In this document: piece by piece, positions 44,600 through 56,783 of the stretch
Position numbering within the stretch: the stretch's first letter is position 1
Layout: each line of letters starts with the position of its first letter
Source: Dipteris shenzhenensis
Lineage: Eukaryota > Polypodiophyta > Polypodiopsida > Gleicheniales
DNA length: 64,000 nucleotides
Assembly (NCBI GenBank): GCA_047967505.1
Contig: CM106539.1
Reading direction: 5' to 3' (one strand)
Made by a program: the position numbers and the translations under genes
The notes under the pieces: generated by a model
Databases searched by the model: none
What the model was told of the DNA's origin: nothing
Seen by the model: the letters and a program-made list of their open reading frames with translations, nothing else

Positions 44600-46347
44600 G
44601 TCATGGTTTGTGTGTTCTTGCTAGTGACATTCAAAGGATTACATCACTTAGCTTAAGAGACCAATAAAGAATTTTATAGAGTGGACTTGATGGCACAAAG
44701 GATGTTACAAGCAAAGTTGCTTTGAAGACTCTCATTCTCACCACTTTGGAAGGAGAGCTAAATATAATTGATCTAGATTTACAGTATAGGGCCTTGCTCT
44801 CCAAGATGGTTGTGGGGGTAATTATGCCTAGACAGGAGCCGTGGAAGGACTTTTTATATTTGTAGCATACAATCATGCACACCATCTTCAAGAGCAGACT
44901 GGATGGATAGTACCAGATGGATCTTCACTTCAGCCTGGAATGCTAGCATTTTGGACGAGCATGGTAGACCACTAGTGGCCTCTCATTACATGCACTGGTC
45001 CAGTTGGGAGAGCAAAGCTTTCAAAAAGCTTCCAGAGGATAGGAAATCTCATATGGTTAGTGCAAGTTGAATTCAGCAAATCAATCCAGCCTTGCCAATG
45101 GATTTAATGGAGACAAATGACATGCCTATCACTTGATCCACTTGGAGAGCCGCAGTCTCTAGTACATGCATTGCACTTCAAATTATTGTAGTTTAGGATG
45201 TACATGAGGATGCCCTAGTTTTTTATGTGCATTTGGGAGGCAAGTCTAGATCTTCAAATCACATCTTGCTAGAGAGAGCATTTCAGCCGGTCAGGATTGT
45301 AGGCTACGTGGAGAGTGGTTCTAACTTTCAGTGGTATCTGGATCCTGGCCCCCTTGTCATTTCCCTGGGATCTTAGAGACTATGGCTTTATGAAGGTGCA
45401 CCCATAAAGCTCCTACAATGGAAGCCACGAGAGTGGAAGTGGATTGACGAAGGGCACCAAAAGAAGAGCCTTCCCTTCTTTCGTTACACAGTTCATAATC
45501 CTAAGATATTTCAGCTCAGTTTTAGAGATTGGAGCCCCTCCAAAGCTCCTCATTGGGATGCCTTTCATATTTCTACTGATCTGCAGGAAAGCTTTTGGAG
45601 GAGACTCAGGAATCCCACAAGTATAGAAAAATCACTCTCTTTTATTGGCTTTCTATTCATGGTGGGATTGCAGTGAACCTGTGGAGATCCAGATTCGGGG
45701 CTGATGACCCTACTTGCCCCCGTTGCCATGCTACTATGGAGACTATTCAACATTGTTTATGGGATTGCAAACAAGCAATGAAAGGGGGTTGCCAGGATTT
45801 TCAGTTCATTTGCACATTCCCCCTTCTTCATGACTTGGGACTCAATTGCTTGGCTTCCTCTTTTGGGGCCTCAAGTCTTCTTTGAGCATCATGGGCTATA
45901 GCTATTAGACGACACATTGAGATGTGTTCTCTAGATGATGTTCTTGCATTATGTGCATTCCTCAGTGGCTCTTCTTGGAAGATACTGAGACGAGCATAGA
46001 AGCGTGGCATATATGGAGAGCAAGGTACACATAGGAATTGGATGGATCCCATGTCACCCCTCTCAGACTATGGCCTGTAAATGGACGGACACGACGATAC
46101 ATACACTGGTGGCCATCTGGACGCGTATGCAGGGGTCCTCTCGAGCAACTTGTGCTAAGAGGGTTGATTTTCCAAGGAAAGGAAAGGACTCCCCCTTCTT
46201 CTCTGAGTCTTCCACAAGGTTGAGATGGCCTTGGTTATTTTGTACCTCTTCTTGAGGAGTTTTTTCTCATGTAAGGCATGGTGTATTACCACATGAAGCT
46301 TGCTCTGGCTGGTTTTATCCATACTTAATGGAAATCTTTTCTTTTTC
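44600..46347 (+). pseudogene. LINE (L1-type) 3' half with RT C-terminal region and zf-RVT
   Basis: Non-LTR retrotransposon remnant. Near 44740-44860 one frame reads EGELNIIDLDLQYRALLSKM then PRQEPWKDF, the conserved segment after the plant LINE RT (GGLGL-D---N-ALL-KW, then W). 45420-45600 reads PREWKWIDEGHQKKSLPFF. 45595-45885 is an open stretch with KITLFYWLSIHGGIAVNLW and the zf-RVT finger CPRCHATMETIQHCLWDC (45715-45768; Cys, Cys, His, Cys). Several shifts and stops. The 3' untranslated tail 46080-46347 is a repeat seen three more times in the window. The 5' half of the LINE is missing. Confidence 0.8.
46080..46347 (+). repeat. LINE 3'-end repeat, copy A
   Basis: Contains GCAGGGGTCCTCTCGAGCA, TTCTTCTCTGAGTCTTC and AAGCTTGCTCTGGCTGGTTT, ending TACTTAATGGAAATCTTTTC plus an A-rich end. 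Shared with 47890-48180 (+), 54500-54790 (-) and part with 61118-61260 (-). Confidence 0.8.
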
Positions 46348-47810
46348 TTTGTTTTGAAAAAATGTAGATAGGTCCATCCCAATACTCGTCCCACAACTAA
46401 GGCTAAGAAGAGCACAAATATAAGTACATTGGTACAACAATTCCTGAAATAATATTTCCATCCACTTAGAATCCGCATCAGAAGCATCTTGAAGTTCATA
46501 CTAGGTAATCCCAGCCTTCCATAAAGTTTTTAGCAGGAACGGAATGTAAGAATGAGATAGGTGAGTGAGGGTATAGAGTAGTGGACTGTAAAGTAGGGGT
46601 GGAGGGGGTAGATAATCAAGCTGCTAGCTCACATTCCAAAAAGGGAACAAAATTCGAAAGAGATTGGACCATCAATAGGAGACAAGGGTAAAGGAAGCAG
46701 CTTGATTCTAATTTATGAATGCTCCCTGTTCCAATCTATGTAGTACCATCTAACCAGTCCAAAGGAAGAGCTGTATCAATCTGCACAGTGTACCTATGTG
46801 AGCACCTATAAAGGCCATGTGTAACAATGCCCCTCTCTAGTGAAGGAAGTTCTCTCTAGAAACCAGGTGTTCCTCTCTCCCATCTAGACCATGACATGTA
46901 TCATGAAAGCCCTCGAGTCAACCTAATTGTCCAAATTCCACATGATGGACTGCCTGTCAATCTCATCCTGAGTTTGTGGAGAGGTGCACGTAAGTGAATC
47001 TCTAATTTGAGGCCATGCTCTCACAATTGAAAAAAGTGGAAGGGACAAGGGGAATCTGGAGTTAGTCTCTATGAAACTCGTGCTCTACATCTAATAACTC
47101 CTCTAGAAGGGTGCAAATCCAAACCTCGTGTATGAAGAAATACTTCCAAGTCTAGTTGCCTGGTAGAAAGTCGACGATGACAGGCTTACCTAAAGGGCTC
47201 TACATTGAATGTTCAGGTATATGACGTTTGGTCAACCCTCATGAGTAGGTAAGATAAGGGTATCCCACACTACCCAAGGCTCTAGTGTTAGTTGTACCAT
47301 CACACCCTGACCAAAGGTAGTTCCTACTCTGATTCTGGAGGTGGCCTGATACAATTGGGTGAAAGCCAAAAGTTTCAGGTTTACAATCAATGCCCTCTAA
47401 GCCAAAGCCAAATCTATAGTAGTATCTAATACAACAATTTCTCCTGATGGACTCCAGAACTGGAGAAAAATTGTTGAGTGGGGCTAATATCCACCCCTAC
47501 CTGGTTGCCCAAGTATCTAGCTGTAGGGTGTCTCTCATCCAAGTAAATCCAAGTTCCACTCCCCAAAAGTCGTCGTGTCCACATCACTGATCCAAACCAA
47601 GCAAGTCTGCAAATCGCTAGGCAAACCTGCAGAATACAGTGTAGTACCATCTGCAATCTCAGAGCCATGAAGTTTGTCATCGTTCCATAATGGAAGATTA
47701 ATATATACCTTCATAAGACAAGAATATATCCAATCTTACAAATTACACTTTTGATAAAACAAACGAAACAACACAAGAAAGGAGGGAGTTCGTAGGCAAC
47801 TTAGATGGAT
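46348..47810. other. Unrecognised sequence
   Basis: The minus strand holds several open runs (for example VWISDVDTTTFGEWNLDLL near 47540-47600) that look like decayed protein, but I cannot name the family. No repeats noted. Confidence 0.4.
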
Positions 47811-47890
47811 AAGAGGTCCACCCTTCTCACACCTTGGCCAGTATTTGGCCAGTAAGAGGTCCACCCTTCTCACACCTTGGCCAGTATTTG
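47811..47890. repeat. About 40-bp tandem duplication
   Basis: AAGAGGTCCACCCTTCTCAC then ACCTTGGCCAGTATTTGG occurs twice in tandem immediately upstream of LINE tail copy B. Confidence 0.93.
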
Positions 47891-48180
47891 GGCTCAGATG
47901 GCCAGTTGGACAAGCATGCAGGGGTCCTCCCAGGCAGCCTCTACCAGGTTGGTTATATTCCTTACGGAATGAAGGGGCTCCCCCTTTTTCTCAGAGACTA
48001 TGTTAGGGTTGAGTTGGCATTTTCAGCCTCAACCTTGGTTTCTTTCCAGCTCATTCTGAGCTTTTATTTACTCTTCTAGAGTGTTTTTTTCTCTCATGGC
48101 CAACATGATGTATTTCCACTTCGAGCTTGCTCATGAGGGTTTCTTTCACACTTAATAGAAGTCTTTTTCATGAAAAAAAT
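47890..48180 (+). repeat. LINE 3'-end repeat, copy B
   Basis: Starts CAGATGGCCAGTTGGACAAG and continues GCAGGGGTCCTCCCAGGCAG, CTCCCCCTTTTTCTCAGAGA and CACTTAATAGAAGTC. Ends TTTTTCATGAAAAAAA. A 5'-truncated LINE insertion with no coding part. Confidence 0.8.
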
Positions 48181-48620
48181 TTATGAATAAATAAGAAAAA
48201 GTAAAAACAAGTTAGCAGGAGCTATGCTTATAAGAAAAAGAAATCACACACACACACACACACAGAGTCAAATTAGGTTAAATATCCAGGATAACTCAAC
48301 AAAAAAAAAAAACCCAAAAAAACTACTACAACTAGTGCTAACAACAACAACATAATGGAAGATGAAGTTCAATAATATTATTTTGTGATCAGATAGAACA
48401 ATCCATTGCCTCTGGCTCAAAGAGAAAAATGAAGGGTGCTAGGGGGCAACCCCAATGAACTATCCTATAAATCTGATTTCTGTCTACTCTCAAGATCCTG
48501 TCTGTTTTTCTTGCATTGTGTTAGTTTAAGGAATGTTAATTATCAGCGCCATAATATGCTGGATATATGAACGAAGGTATGTATTTCTTAGTGGCGAAAC
48601 TCTTAAAAAGAGAAATATCA
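48181..48620. other. No gene; short (CA)n and A-rich runs
   Basis: (CA)n at 48246-48263 and an A-rich run at 48300-48320. No coding content recognised. Confidence 0.6.
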
Positions 48621-48624
48621 TGAA

Positions 48625-48780
48625 TTTTTTCACGAAGTTGAGGGAAATTAAGAATGTATACCTACATATATTGTTGACTAGAACACAGAAAAATCAGGGA
48701 TTTTTTCACAAAGTTGAGGGAAATTAAGAATGTATACCAATATATGTTGTTGAGTGAAACACAGAAACTGAAGCTTCATT
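48625..48780. repeat. 76-bp tandem duplication next to the last TMEM135-like exon
   Basis: TTTTTTCAC(G/A)AAGTTGAGGG starts at 48625 and 48701. The following GAAATTAAGAATGTATACC and TATTGTTGA/GTTGTTGAG parts also repeat. It lies in the expected 3' untranslated region of the minus-strand gene. Confidence 0.9.
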
Positions 48781-48807
48781 ATTTTGGAGATATTGATGGT
48801 AAAGAAA

Positions 48808-49161
48808 TTAGCAATGGTACATCTTCTGATTGGAGAGGTGACTTGAGGAAGAATTAGACAAAGGGCGTTCTGAGACACATTTGCCACCATCACAAGGGAT
48901 GCCAAACACCCAGTCAAGTACATGTAGATTCTTAGAACGGAAAACATCCCTTTCTTGTGCATAACAATGCATGATAATTGATGTGGCAAAGCTGAAAAGA
49001 ATGACATCAAGGCGTTTCGTGGACTTAACTAGATTACGTGGCAGAAAACCCAATTCATACACACAAATGCCGAAGCTCTCAATAGCTCTAGCAAAGCAGT
49101 AAAGAGCTATCTCCATTCGACGACTTTTATTTTCAATCAGAAGTGCTAGACCAGTTGGGAA
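48808..49161 (-). CDS. TMEM135-like protein, last exon
   Basis: The exon opens after a 3' splice site (CTTGCAG/TTCCC; boundary at 49161) and reads 117 codons to a stop at 48808. It begins FPTGLALLIENKSRRMEIA, then LYCFARAIESFG, a hydrophobic stretch, RLDVILFSFATSIIMHCY, RDVFRSKNLHVLDWVFG, and a Ser-rich tail. This matches the C-terminal half of the TMEM135/Tim17-related membrane proteins: E-KSRR----LY---R--ES, then D-I-FS-AT-I----, then a basic/aromatic helix and a WVFG-like end. Those proteins act at organelle membranes (peroxisome, mitochondrion, lipid handling in animals). The frame is intact here, unlike almost everything else in the window. Upstream exons beyond the next one were not convincingly found. 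Confidence 0.6.
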   Translation of the reverse strand, partial: FPTGLALLIENKSRRMEIALYCFARAIESFGICVYELGFLPRNLVKSTKRLDVILFSFATSIIMHCYAQERDVFRSKNLHVLDWVFGIPCDGGKCVSERPLSNSSSSHLSNQKMYHC

Positions 49162-49416
49162 CTGCAAGACATGTAAGCTCCAAGTGAGGAATCAGAGTGT
49201 TAAATATTGCAGTAAGCATCAATTTTCTCTAAAACAAAGAAATCTTTTTAAATATTCCATTGTTTCCATAGCAAGAAAACGAAATGATTGCTAGAATCTT
49301 ACAAATTCACAAGAGATGTAAACAACATGCAGCACTCTCATGTGAAACTTAATCAATCCTTGTAAACTTTCAAGACTTCACACAAAAAGCGCAATAAACA
49401 TGATGAAGAGACACAC

Positions 49417-49483
49417 CTGGCTCATTGCAACAAGGGTAGGGCTGCACTTTCCAGCTATCCGAAAGAACACACATGACCAAATC
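49417..49483 (-). CDS. TMEM135-like protein, penultimate exon
   Basis: 67-bp exon between AACAG/G (49484) and CAG/GTGTGT (boundary at 49417). Translated in the phase that joins the last exon it gives WSCVFFRIAGKCSPTLVAMSQ, running directly into FPTGLALL, a plausible membrane helix-loop ahead of the SRR motif. Intron to the last exon is 255 bp. Possible earlier exon sequence near 49690-49790 (GWSSHVAGGLCIALLSLI) meets a stop and is left uncalled. Confidence 0.5.
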
Positions 49484-49489
49484 CTGTTG

Positions 49490-50035
49490 CAGATATGAAT
49501 GGGTATGCTCAATTGAAACTTTTCAATCTACAATATCAGATAGATACCACTTGAACAAATTAACAGATCTTATAAAAAGTTGGTACTTGATTATAGAATC
49601 CAAAAAAATTAAGGATACATGCACAAATTGTAAAGTATATCATGAAAATCATATGAATTGGACAAGGATATGATTTCAAGGATGAGCTTTCAGCACGAGA
49701 TGTCTTAGATAAGAGATAAAAGCGCAATGCATAGACCTCCTGCAACATGGGAACTCCACCCCAATAACACGATAAATCCTGGCTAGCCAATACAAAGAGC
49801 AAGTTCCAAGAGTTTCAATTTGAAGGTATGCCATATTTTGATGACATTCAAATACAGTACTGCACAAACCTTGAGGAATCAGGATTGAGCCTGCCACCTC
49901 TAGCCTAGGTTATCAATGCTAAACAAACAGAGCAGAAATAAAATGAAGAAGTGACAAACAATTACTACGATGTGTACACCACATGCATGGAAGGGGGTAG
50001 CTGAATACTATTTCTCCAAGTGACCTGTACAAAGG
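49490..50035. other. Intron or upstream sequence of the TMEM135-like gene
   Basis: AT-rich, with a possible decayed exon at about 49690-49790 (see the exon entry). Nothing else recognised. Confidence 0.4.
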
Positions 50036-50039
50036 GAGG

Positions 50040-50620
50040 GGTTGTAGTCTATATGGGGGCTACGGGGTGAAACATGCCAGTGAAGATGGTCTCAATGGTA
50101 TTCATGTTCATTGCTTCAGCATCTCGTAAAAGCATTGGGCCTGTAATCAAGCCACACGTAGCAGCTACCTAGTCAATGGCAATCTGGCACTAAAAGATGG
50201 CGCAATCATTCTATGTTCTCTGGAACAAAAGGACCCTGTAGTTTGAAGATGAGTGAGAATGATAATATGGATAGAGCATCTAAGACGCATGTAGGTAACA
50301 ACTAGAAGAGCTCAACTATACAGATGTCGATGAAGACGACATGAAGGAAATCCTTCTTGCAAGCTTGCCTTCCAAATATAATGATACATTGGAGTAAGGC
50401 AATAATTTGGATTATCATGATATGGTGAGTGCCTTAACTGATGAAGAAGGACGAGCATCTAAGTTGCACAAGAATACATATGCCTCAGCGAAAGCATTAC
50501 TTTGTAGACTGATTTAAATCAAAGAATGTAGATATTATTTGTTCTTACTATGGTTGAAAAGGCCACAAAGCTGAGTGCTACTGGACGTAGAGTAATTTCC
50601 AGCACATGATATGAAGGAAA
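50040..50620 (+). pseudogene. Copia-type gag fragment with zinc knuckle
   Basis: One frame reads LEELNYTDVDEDDMKEILLA, SLPSKYNDTLE, a stop, then NNLDYHDMVSALTDEEGRAS and KLHKN. These are the conserved copia gag helices (LL-SLP--Y, then L--EE-R). A shifted frame gives ICSYYG-KGHKAECYW near 50536-50590, a CCHC knuckle with Cys to Tyr at one position. No PR, RT or LTR nearby. It lies antisense to, and upstream of, the TMEM135-like exons. Confidence 0.75.
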
Positions 50621-52490
50621 TCACAGACTGGAAATGCAAACCACGAGAACTGCTGGGTTAATTTGTTTGACGCACATGGTGGTGCTAGTACAGCACATTG
50701 GAGGCATTGTTATTAATAATCTCTCATCCCCATGTGCCTCCTTATTGTGCGGAGATTGCATATATAAATTCAGTAAAAAGTTGTGTTGACAGCAGCACAT
50801 CTGAGAGTGCATCTAAGAGTGCTTCATGTGTACTTACTAGGCTAAAATATTCAGAATGGTGGTTAAAGCAAAGGATTGGCCTGTAGATCTGCAAAACGTC
50901 AACAGAATAGTATACAATCTTCCTAAAATTCTCTCCTTTAGCCTTAATCAACGTGACTTGTCAAAGCCTTGCCTCTCATTGCAACACAGTTTTTCTCACG
51001 TCTGCATTGCTAATAAGAGTTTTGTTGTTTGTCCCCAGCCACTGACTTGCACATGAACTTTGAAGCATGCCAGTTTGGGTTGATTACAGAACTGTAGGGA
51101 GTTTCCACACACTTTTAACCTTTGAACTTGATAAATAAAGGCTAAAATCTATTTTTAATTTTTCCTCAAATTCATTTGAATGTTCAAGACTTTGAAAATT
51201 GTATCTACTCTTATTCATTGTTCAATTTTGCCTCAACTCTAGGTTTCTGATTAAGGATCCCCATTCATTTCCTGTTATTATTTGAAAATGAAGTACACTA
51301 ATTTGGTTGAGTGTCTGGATTTCTTTTCTCTGATTCACTTTTTGAATACAAATTGGATAGCAAACCAATAGATAATAAATTGATATATTACACCCAGGGC
51401 ACAGTGGCTCCGTTGATTTTCCTTTGATACACCTTCATAGCTCTAAATTGATGGAAGAAGACCATGATTCATGAATTGACTCGTGGTACTCCTATGATAA
51501 CATTACCCAAAAAAAAGATTGATACTGAAAATGCAATTAGACTCACCATGCAGATAAACAATAGGTAGACTCACCATGCAGATAAGCAATAGGTAGACTT
51601 ACCATGCAATTAGACTCACCATGCTTGATACTTAAAACGCAATTAGACTCACCATGCAGATAAGCAATAGGTAGACAGAAACAGGCTAGATCTTGCAGCT
51701 CGCAGCATATTTTTTCCTAGAGAATTGATTGGCCTGCATCCATGTCATGACCAGAAAAGTTTAACTTGGCAAGAATTTGCAAAGCCTTCAGTGAAATTCA
51801 AAAGCAAGGTTTCCAAATTCTAACGTTCTCCACATCCGGATTGATTACCCTGTTTTATAAGTGTATCATCAATTCAATGTGGATAGTATAATAATAGTAA
51901 AGTTTACAACTCATAAAGTGAATCATTCAAAAAATCGCAACTGTGTACTAGAAGTCAGTAAAAGTTCCAAGCTAGTTCCGAATTTAAGAAAAAGGTACCA
52001 GAATGTGCAGACATTGTAAACGTCTATGTTTTACAGCTCGAGATTCAAAAGCACTAACAAGTATATACATCGCTTCATATATTTTCTAATATCCATTGAT
52101 ATTGAATATCATAAATGATTCTCAATAAACCGCCATGACTGTCTTACCTCCAGATCTCCAGTATTCGTACCATCAGAAAAACATTAGAGTATGCTTTCAA
52201 TGTGATTTGGATCATATGAGGTGAGTGTTTAAATTTTTCCATCATTTTTGCTGAATTAATAGAATCTATGATTTAAGATCTTATTTAGACGATTCGCATA
52301 GTCTCGTTTTTCCCACTCCTTTAGTGTCTTTGCGTAGAGCAATATGAAAGTCGCTCAATATTAGAAAATCAACACATGAAAATGGCCAAGATTATCTTCA
52401 GTTTCAGAATCTGATAGCTTTATAATACCTAAGGAAAAGCATCTCTATGAATTTTGTGTTGCATTTTTCCATCCTAACCTCTCTCGTTTA
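50621..52490. other. No gene; small minisatellite at 51535-51676
   Basis: At 51535-51676 TTAGACTCACCATGCAGATA and AGCAATAGGTAGAC units of about 28-30 bp recur five times. The rest is unique AT-rich sequence with short unassigned frames. Confidence 0.6.
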
Positions 52491-53560
52491 GGTCTGACCT
52501 TTTGCCTAGCGTTGGCACAAATTTTGTGCCAACTACAACAGAGAGATCTAAACAGAAAACGAACGCAAAAAGTCTGTAGAAACGAAAAGCAACATCAAAA
52601 CATGCTTCAAACAAGCCAGCGATGCATGCATGAACACAATCGTTCCAGGCCTGATCATGCTCCAACAACAGTAGAGTCTGGAATCCAAAAATCTTTCAAG
52701 GTCCAAGATCAAGGTTCCATATCCGGGACTTGGAACCAACTGACCATCCCCTGACCCTAACGTAGCAAACACTCTAGGTCCGGATCCATGGGTCACCCCT
52801 TCCGGTCCAATGCTGGATGCCATGTGTTCAAGCCTAGTGGCTTTGAGTGAGCCATCCGACCCAATATCCAATGTCACATCATCCGACCCATAAGGATGCC
52901 ATGTCATTCGATCCGCAATCCAATGCCACATCAACTGTAACACGACAAATCCCACATCAACAACTATTAGTGGTCAAGATGGAGTAGATTCAATGGCCAC
53001 ATGTTAGAGGGAAGGTCTATGGACTTCATTGACGGTAATAAGGATGAGATATGTGGCCCAGTTATCAAGATCTAGACCCAGGGTAGTCGACACAAGGGAC
53101 AAAAGAGCATTTGGTGCCATAGAATTGCCCCAACGACAGGTTAGAAAAATAAATAGCCTAGTCAAAGGATCTCTGACGATGAGAGTCTGCAAACCCGATC
53201 TTCCACCACCTGACTCTGTTTATTGCCAAACTTCATGGCTATTTTGTCATACTTGCCAACACTCCAAATGATGAAAGGAGGCATAGGTGAGATACATGGC
53301 TTAGTTGACCAATCATAGCATCGTGATGATGCAGATAAGCGGATCTGATCTTCCACCACTAAACTCCCTTTATCACCTTGCTCCATGGCATAGCACCTTG
53401 GACTGTTTTGTCATACTCGCCAACACTCCAAATGACAAAAGGAGGCCACAACAAGCATTCATATTGTTGCAAGTAATAGTTGTTGTTGGCTGCTAAGTTG
53501 CTAGCTACACCACGCTATGAGAAGCATCGAGCTAAGGTACGTAGAGTAGAGAGGCCTCAC
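52491..53560. repeat. Short-duplication region
   Basis: CATCCGACCC-AT-TCCAATG-CACATC phrases iterate at 52840-52935. A segment beginning GATCTTCCACCAC-TGACTC and ending CCAACACTCCAAATGA-AAAAGGAGGC occurs at about 53196-53281 and again at about 53347-53446. No coding recognised. Confidence 0.65.
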
Positions 53561-54495
53561 CAATCTTGTGCCTCAACCCCTTCCCATCAAAAGGGCAGAG
53601 TTATTTCAAGTCAACAGGCAGGGCAATCCTGTCAAGTTTCATGGAAAGTGGCCTGCAACGCCATACAAGGATCAAGCATTTGCCAACAATCTCACTCCTA
53701 GATTGCTTGAGGATTCCTCCTTCACTTCGGCAGAAGGTCGCAAAAGAACTTCATATCTATCTTTCCTCAGTAGAGTTCTAGGGGAACTCTCGCTAGTCCC
53801 AACCCTAGCTCCACCTAGATGGAGAATCACATGTCCACCCAGTCAACTCGTATAACATAATGTTGTTCCATGAGTTGGCCACACTAGGGTTTTAGGGATA
53901 GCCTTTATGGTGATGAACTATCACTTCGGTGTAACTTCTTCCACATAGTGCTGCTGTAATACCCATCTACAGTTCGTCTTCTTGGCTGTTCTTCTTTCTA
54001 GCTGTTGTACTTCTGCTCTAACTTCCATCAATGGTATCAAATAGGCATGCCAAAAGTTCATTGTTTACCAGTGCAGATAAGGCACAAATGCAAAGAACCC
54101 AAAGATATCTGATTCAATCAAATGACTACACTAAAGCAAGTGAGTTACATGATTCTAATACACAAGGTCAATAGCTTGCACAATATCTGTACTGCAAATA
54201 AACCCTGAGGTATCAAAAAAGGGCAAGGCAGGCCCAAGCTCTTTACAGAAAAGCTTGTACAGCAAGTGCAACAAATGCAACAAGTTTCAAAACTCAAATT
54301 CATGTGCACAGAGAACCATGACTGAAGCAAAGGCCCACTAGAAGCAAAGTTGACTGTACAACTCCTTCCACATAGCTCCAAACTGCAAGAAAGACACTGT
54401 TGAACTGCCCTGACCAGTCTGAACCGAAAAACAAGACCTCAAAACAGAGGCAAAAGCGCAAAAATTGAGAAAACCAGTATCAAAATAGTTCAAAC
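53561..54495. other. No recognisable gene
   Basis: A 95-codon open stretch at 53568-53855 and overlapping alternatives lack recognisable motifs. 54,145-54,381 on the minus strand follows TTTCTTGCAG and could be a decayed exon, unassigned. Confidence 0.4.
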
Positions 54496-54499
54496 TCAA

Positions 54500-54793
54500 C
54501 GGTTTTTTTGTTTCAAGAAAATTAGTTTATTAAGTATGAATGAAAATCGTGAGAGCAAGCTCAAATGTGGGAGTACATCATGCAATGCATGAGGGGAAAA
54601 AACAGCTCAAAAGGAGCTAATTAAAAACCAAGGTGGAGGCTGAAATGCCACCTCAACCCTGAGGGAGACTCAGAGAAGAAAGGAGATCCTCTCCAAACTC
54701 TGAAAAAAGTAACTCTCCCGGCAGCGGTGGCTGCTCTGGAGGATCCTTGCATGCTCGCCCATATGGTCATCAGAGTATGTACTGTGTCGGTCC
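54500..54793 (-). repeat. LINE 3'-end repeat, copy C
   Basis: On the minus strand: GCATGCAAGGATCCTCCAGA, TTCTTCTCTGAGTCTCCCTC, CTCCACCTTGGTTTTTAATT and TACTTAATAAACTAATTTTC, then CTTGAAACAAAAAAA. 5'-truncated insertion directly beside the gypsy remnant that begins at about 54797. Confidence 0.8.
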
Positions 54794-54796
54794 AAA

Positions 54797-56783
54797 TACT
54801 GAACATTACAAACATCTCCAGGAGCATGATTAAATGGATAGTAGAGTTACAGGAGTACTCTTTTACCTTCTTGGTTGAGAACTCTACTAGAGCTGCCTTG
54901 GCTGATCTCCTCACCTATAAGGAAGGAGCTATTTTAGTTGAAGATGTGGAGAAGAACACTGACATGAATGAAGAAAAAGTACTTGAGGATGCATTTGTTC
55001 TACACTTTGATGGATCTTACAAAAAAAGTTTGAATAAAAGTACAAGAGGAATTGTCATTTATGATCCTGGAGGAAAGGAGATTCCAAAAATGGGGATTCA
55101 GCTCAAAGCCAGCAGTAATAACAAAGGTGAATATGCAGACCTCTTTGAAGGTTTGAAAGTATGCATTAGTCTGGGTATTCAGAGACTCATGATTAAGGGA
55201 GATGCTCTGTTGGTTGTGAAGTAAATTTTAGGTGTCTGGAAGGTTAAGGATGTTCATTTGAAGAGATGGATAAGTGTGGTGAAGAATCAATTGGATGCTT
55301 GGACACTCCAGCATATTGAAAGAGGTAAAAATGTAAATGCACATGATGCTGCGCAGGAAATTACAGCAGGTTATGTTGATGCAATAAGAGTGCAGGAGCC
55401 CTTATACAAAGGAAGGTGACATTGGCTTGTGAGGAAAGCTTCCTGTTAACTGGTAAAGTGCATGAAGAAGTTCCGAAACAAAGAAAATACAGATTTATTA
55501 AAAGCTGTACCTCTTATTGTCTGATAGATGATGTTCTTTCCATGAAGGGGGCTGATTCGGTGCTCAGAACAATTCCCTGGCATGAGGAATTTTTTCATAT
55601 CCTACAAGCTAATCATGAGGGAGTTTGTGGAGGACATTTTGCTTTCAAAATCATGCTAAGGAAAATACTTACAGAAGGGTATGTTTGGCCATCCCTCTAG
55701 AGAGACATAGGACATTGGTGTAGGTCATGCCTATAGTGTCAGCAGATGAGTAAGAGGATCTTACATCCAGAACTCAAAAATATCATGCTTGCTTATAATA
55801 TTTTTGAGAAATGGGGGATAGATGCCATTGGTCCTCTGCCCATGACAGCCAGGGGAAATTGTTATGTGCTGACAACTGTGGATTACTTCACGACATGGGC
55901 TGAAGCACGAGCAGTACGGGTTGTCAATGCGAAATCTGTATGCAAGTTTGTGTATGAGGATATCTACTGTAGATTTGGTGTGCCACTGGAGTTGCTTTCT
56001 GATAGAGGTCCAAGTGTCAAGAGTGAAGTAATGGATTTATTATGTGGTAAGCTGAAGATTAAACATAGATATGCCAGTCCCTATTATCCTCAGTGTAATG
56101 GGATGAATGAAAAATTTAATGGTTAGTGTACTAATATCATGGGAAAGATCATGAAAACACATGAGAAGAAGTGGGACCTTGCTTTGCACTGGGCTTTATG
56201 GGCTTACAGAGTTGCAGTAAAAGAAGGCACCCACGTTTCACCATTTCATCTTGTTTACAGGAAAGAAGCTATGTTACCCTTGGAAGTAGAAATTCCTGCA
56301 TTACAGATGTTAATGAAGATGAACGAGGATTCAAATTCTACTTACCAGAACCGATTATTGGATTTGCAGGAAGCACAACTAGATAGACACGAGGCGGTGG
56401 AACATTATGCTTTGATTCAAGAGGAGAATTAGAAGAGAGCAAACAGGAAGTTCAGGGATAAGAAAATCAAGGAGGGTGATCTAGTTTTGAGACACAACAG
56501 TAGCCTGGATTCTACCTTCAAGAAGAAATTTGTGACCAAATGGGATGGACCTTTCTATGTGACGAAGAAATTCAAAAACGGCTCATATCAACTTGAGGAT
56601 TTGGATGGTCAGCAGCATAAGAATAGGGTCAATTGCTTCAGACTAAAAAAATACTTTCTTAGGATCATGAGTGTGAGCAGCTGTGGACCTACTGTGATGA
56701 AACAAGACAAGCCGGAAGACCTCATGGATGAGGATATCGCTGAAGAAATGGAAATCTTATATATCCCTGTCTGCAAGACATGA
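54797..56783 (+). pseudogene. Gypsy element 3: RNase H and integrase remnant
   Basis: ELQEYSFTFLVENSTRAALA then DLL (about 54845-54910) is the RT-to-RNase H link of gypsy pol. An RVT_3-type RNase H follows, with LHFDGSYK (Asp), NNKGEYADLFEGL (Glu) and IKGDALLVVK (Asp), ending at a stop at 55222. After shifts comes integrase: HHCC finger with HILQANHEGVCGGHF and a CRSCL-C pair broken by stops (55690-55745). The core has DAIGPLPMT, SDRGPSVKSEV and NGMNEKFNG with Glu kept, and KWDGPFYVTKKFKNGSYQLE is the GPY module. Gag, PR and most of RT are missing. It differs from elements 1 and 2 in sequence. Confidence 0.87.

Noticed and set aside
49690-49790. Third TMEM135-like exon (GWSSHVAGGLCIALLSLI)
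   Set aside because: Hydrophobic and well placed, but runs into a stop with no donor site; left uncalled.
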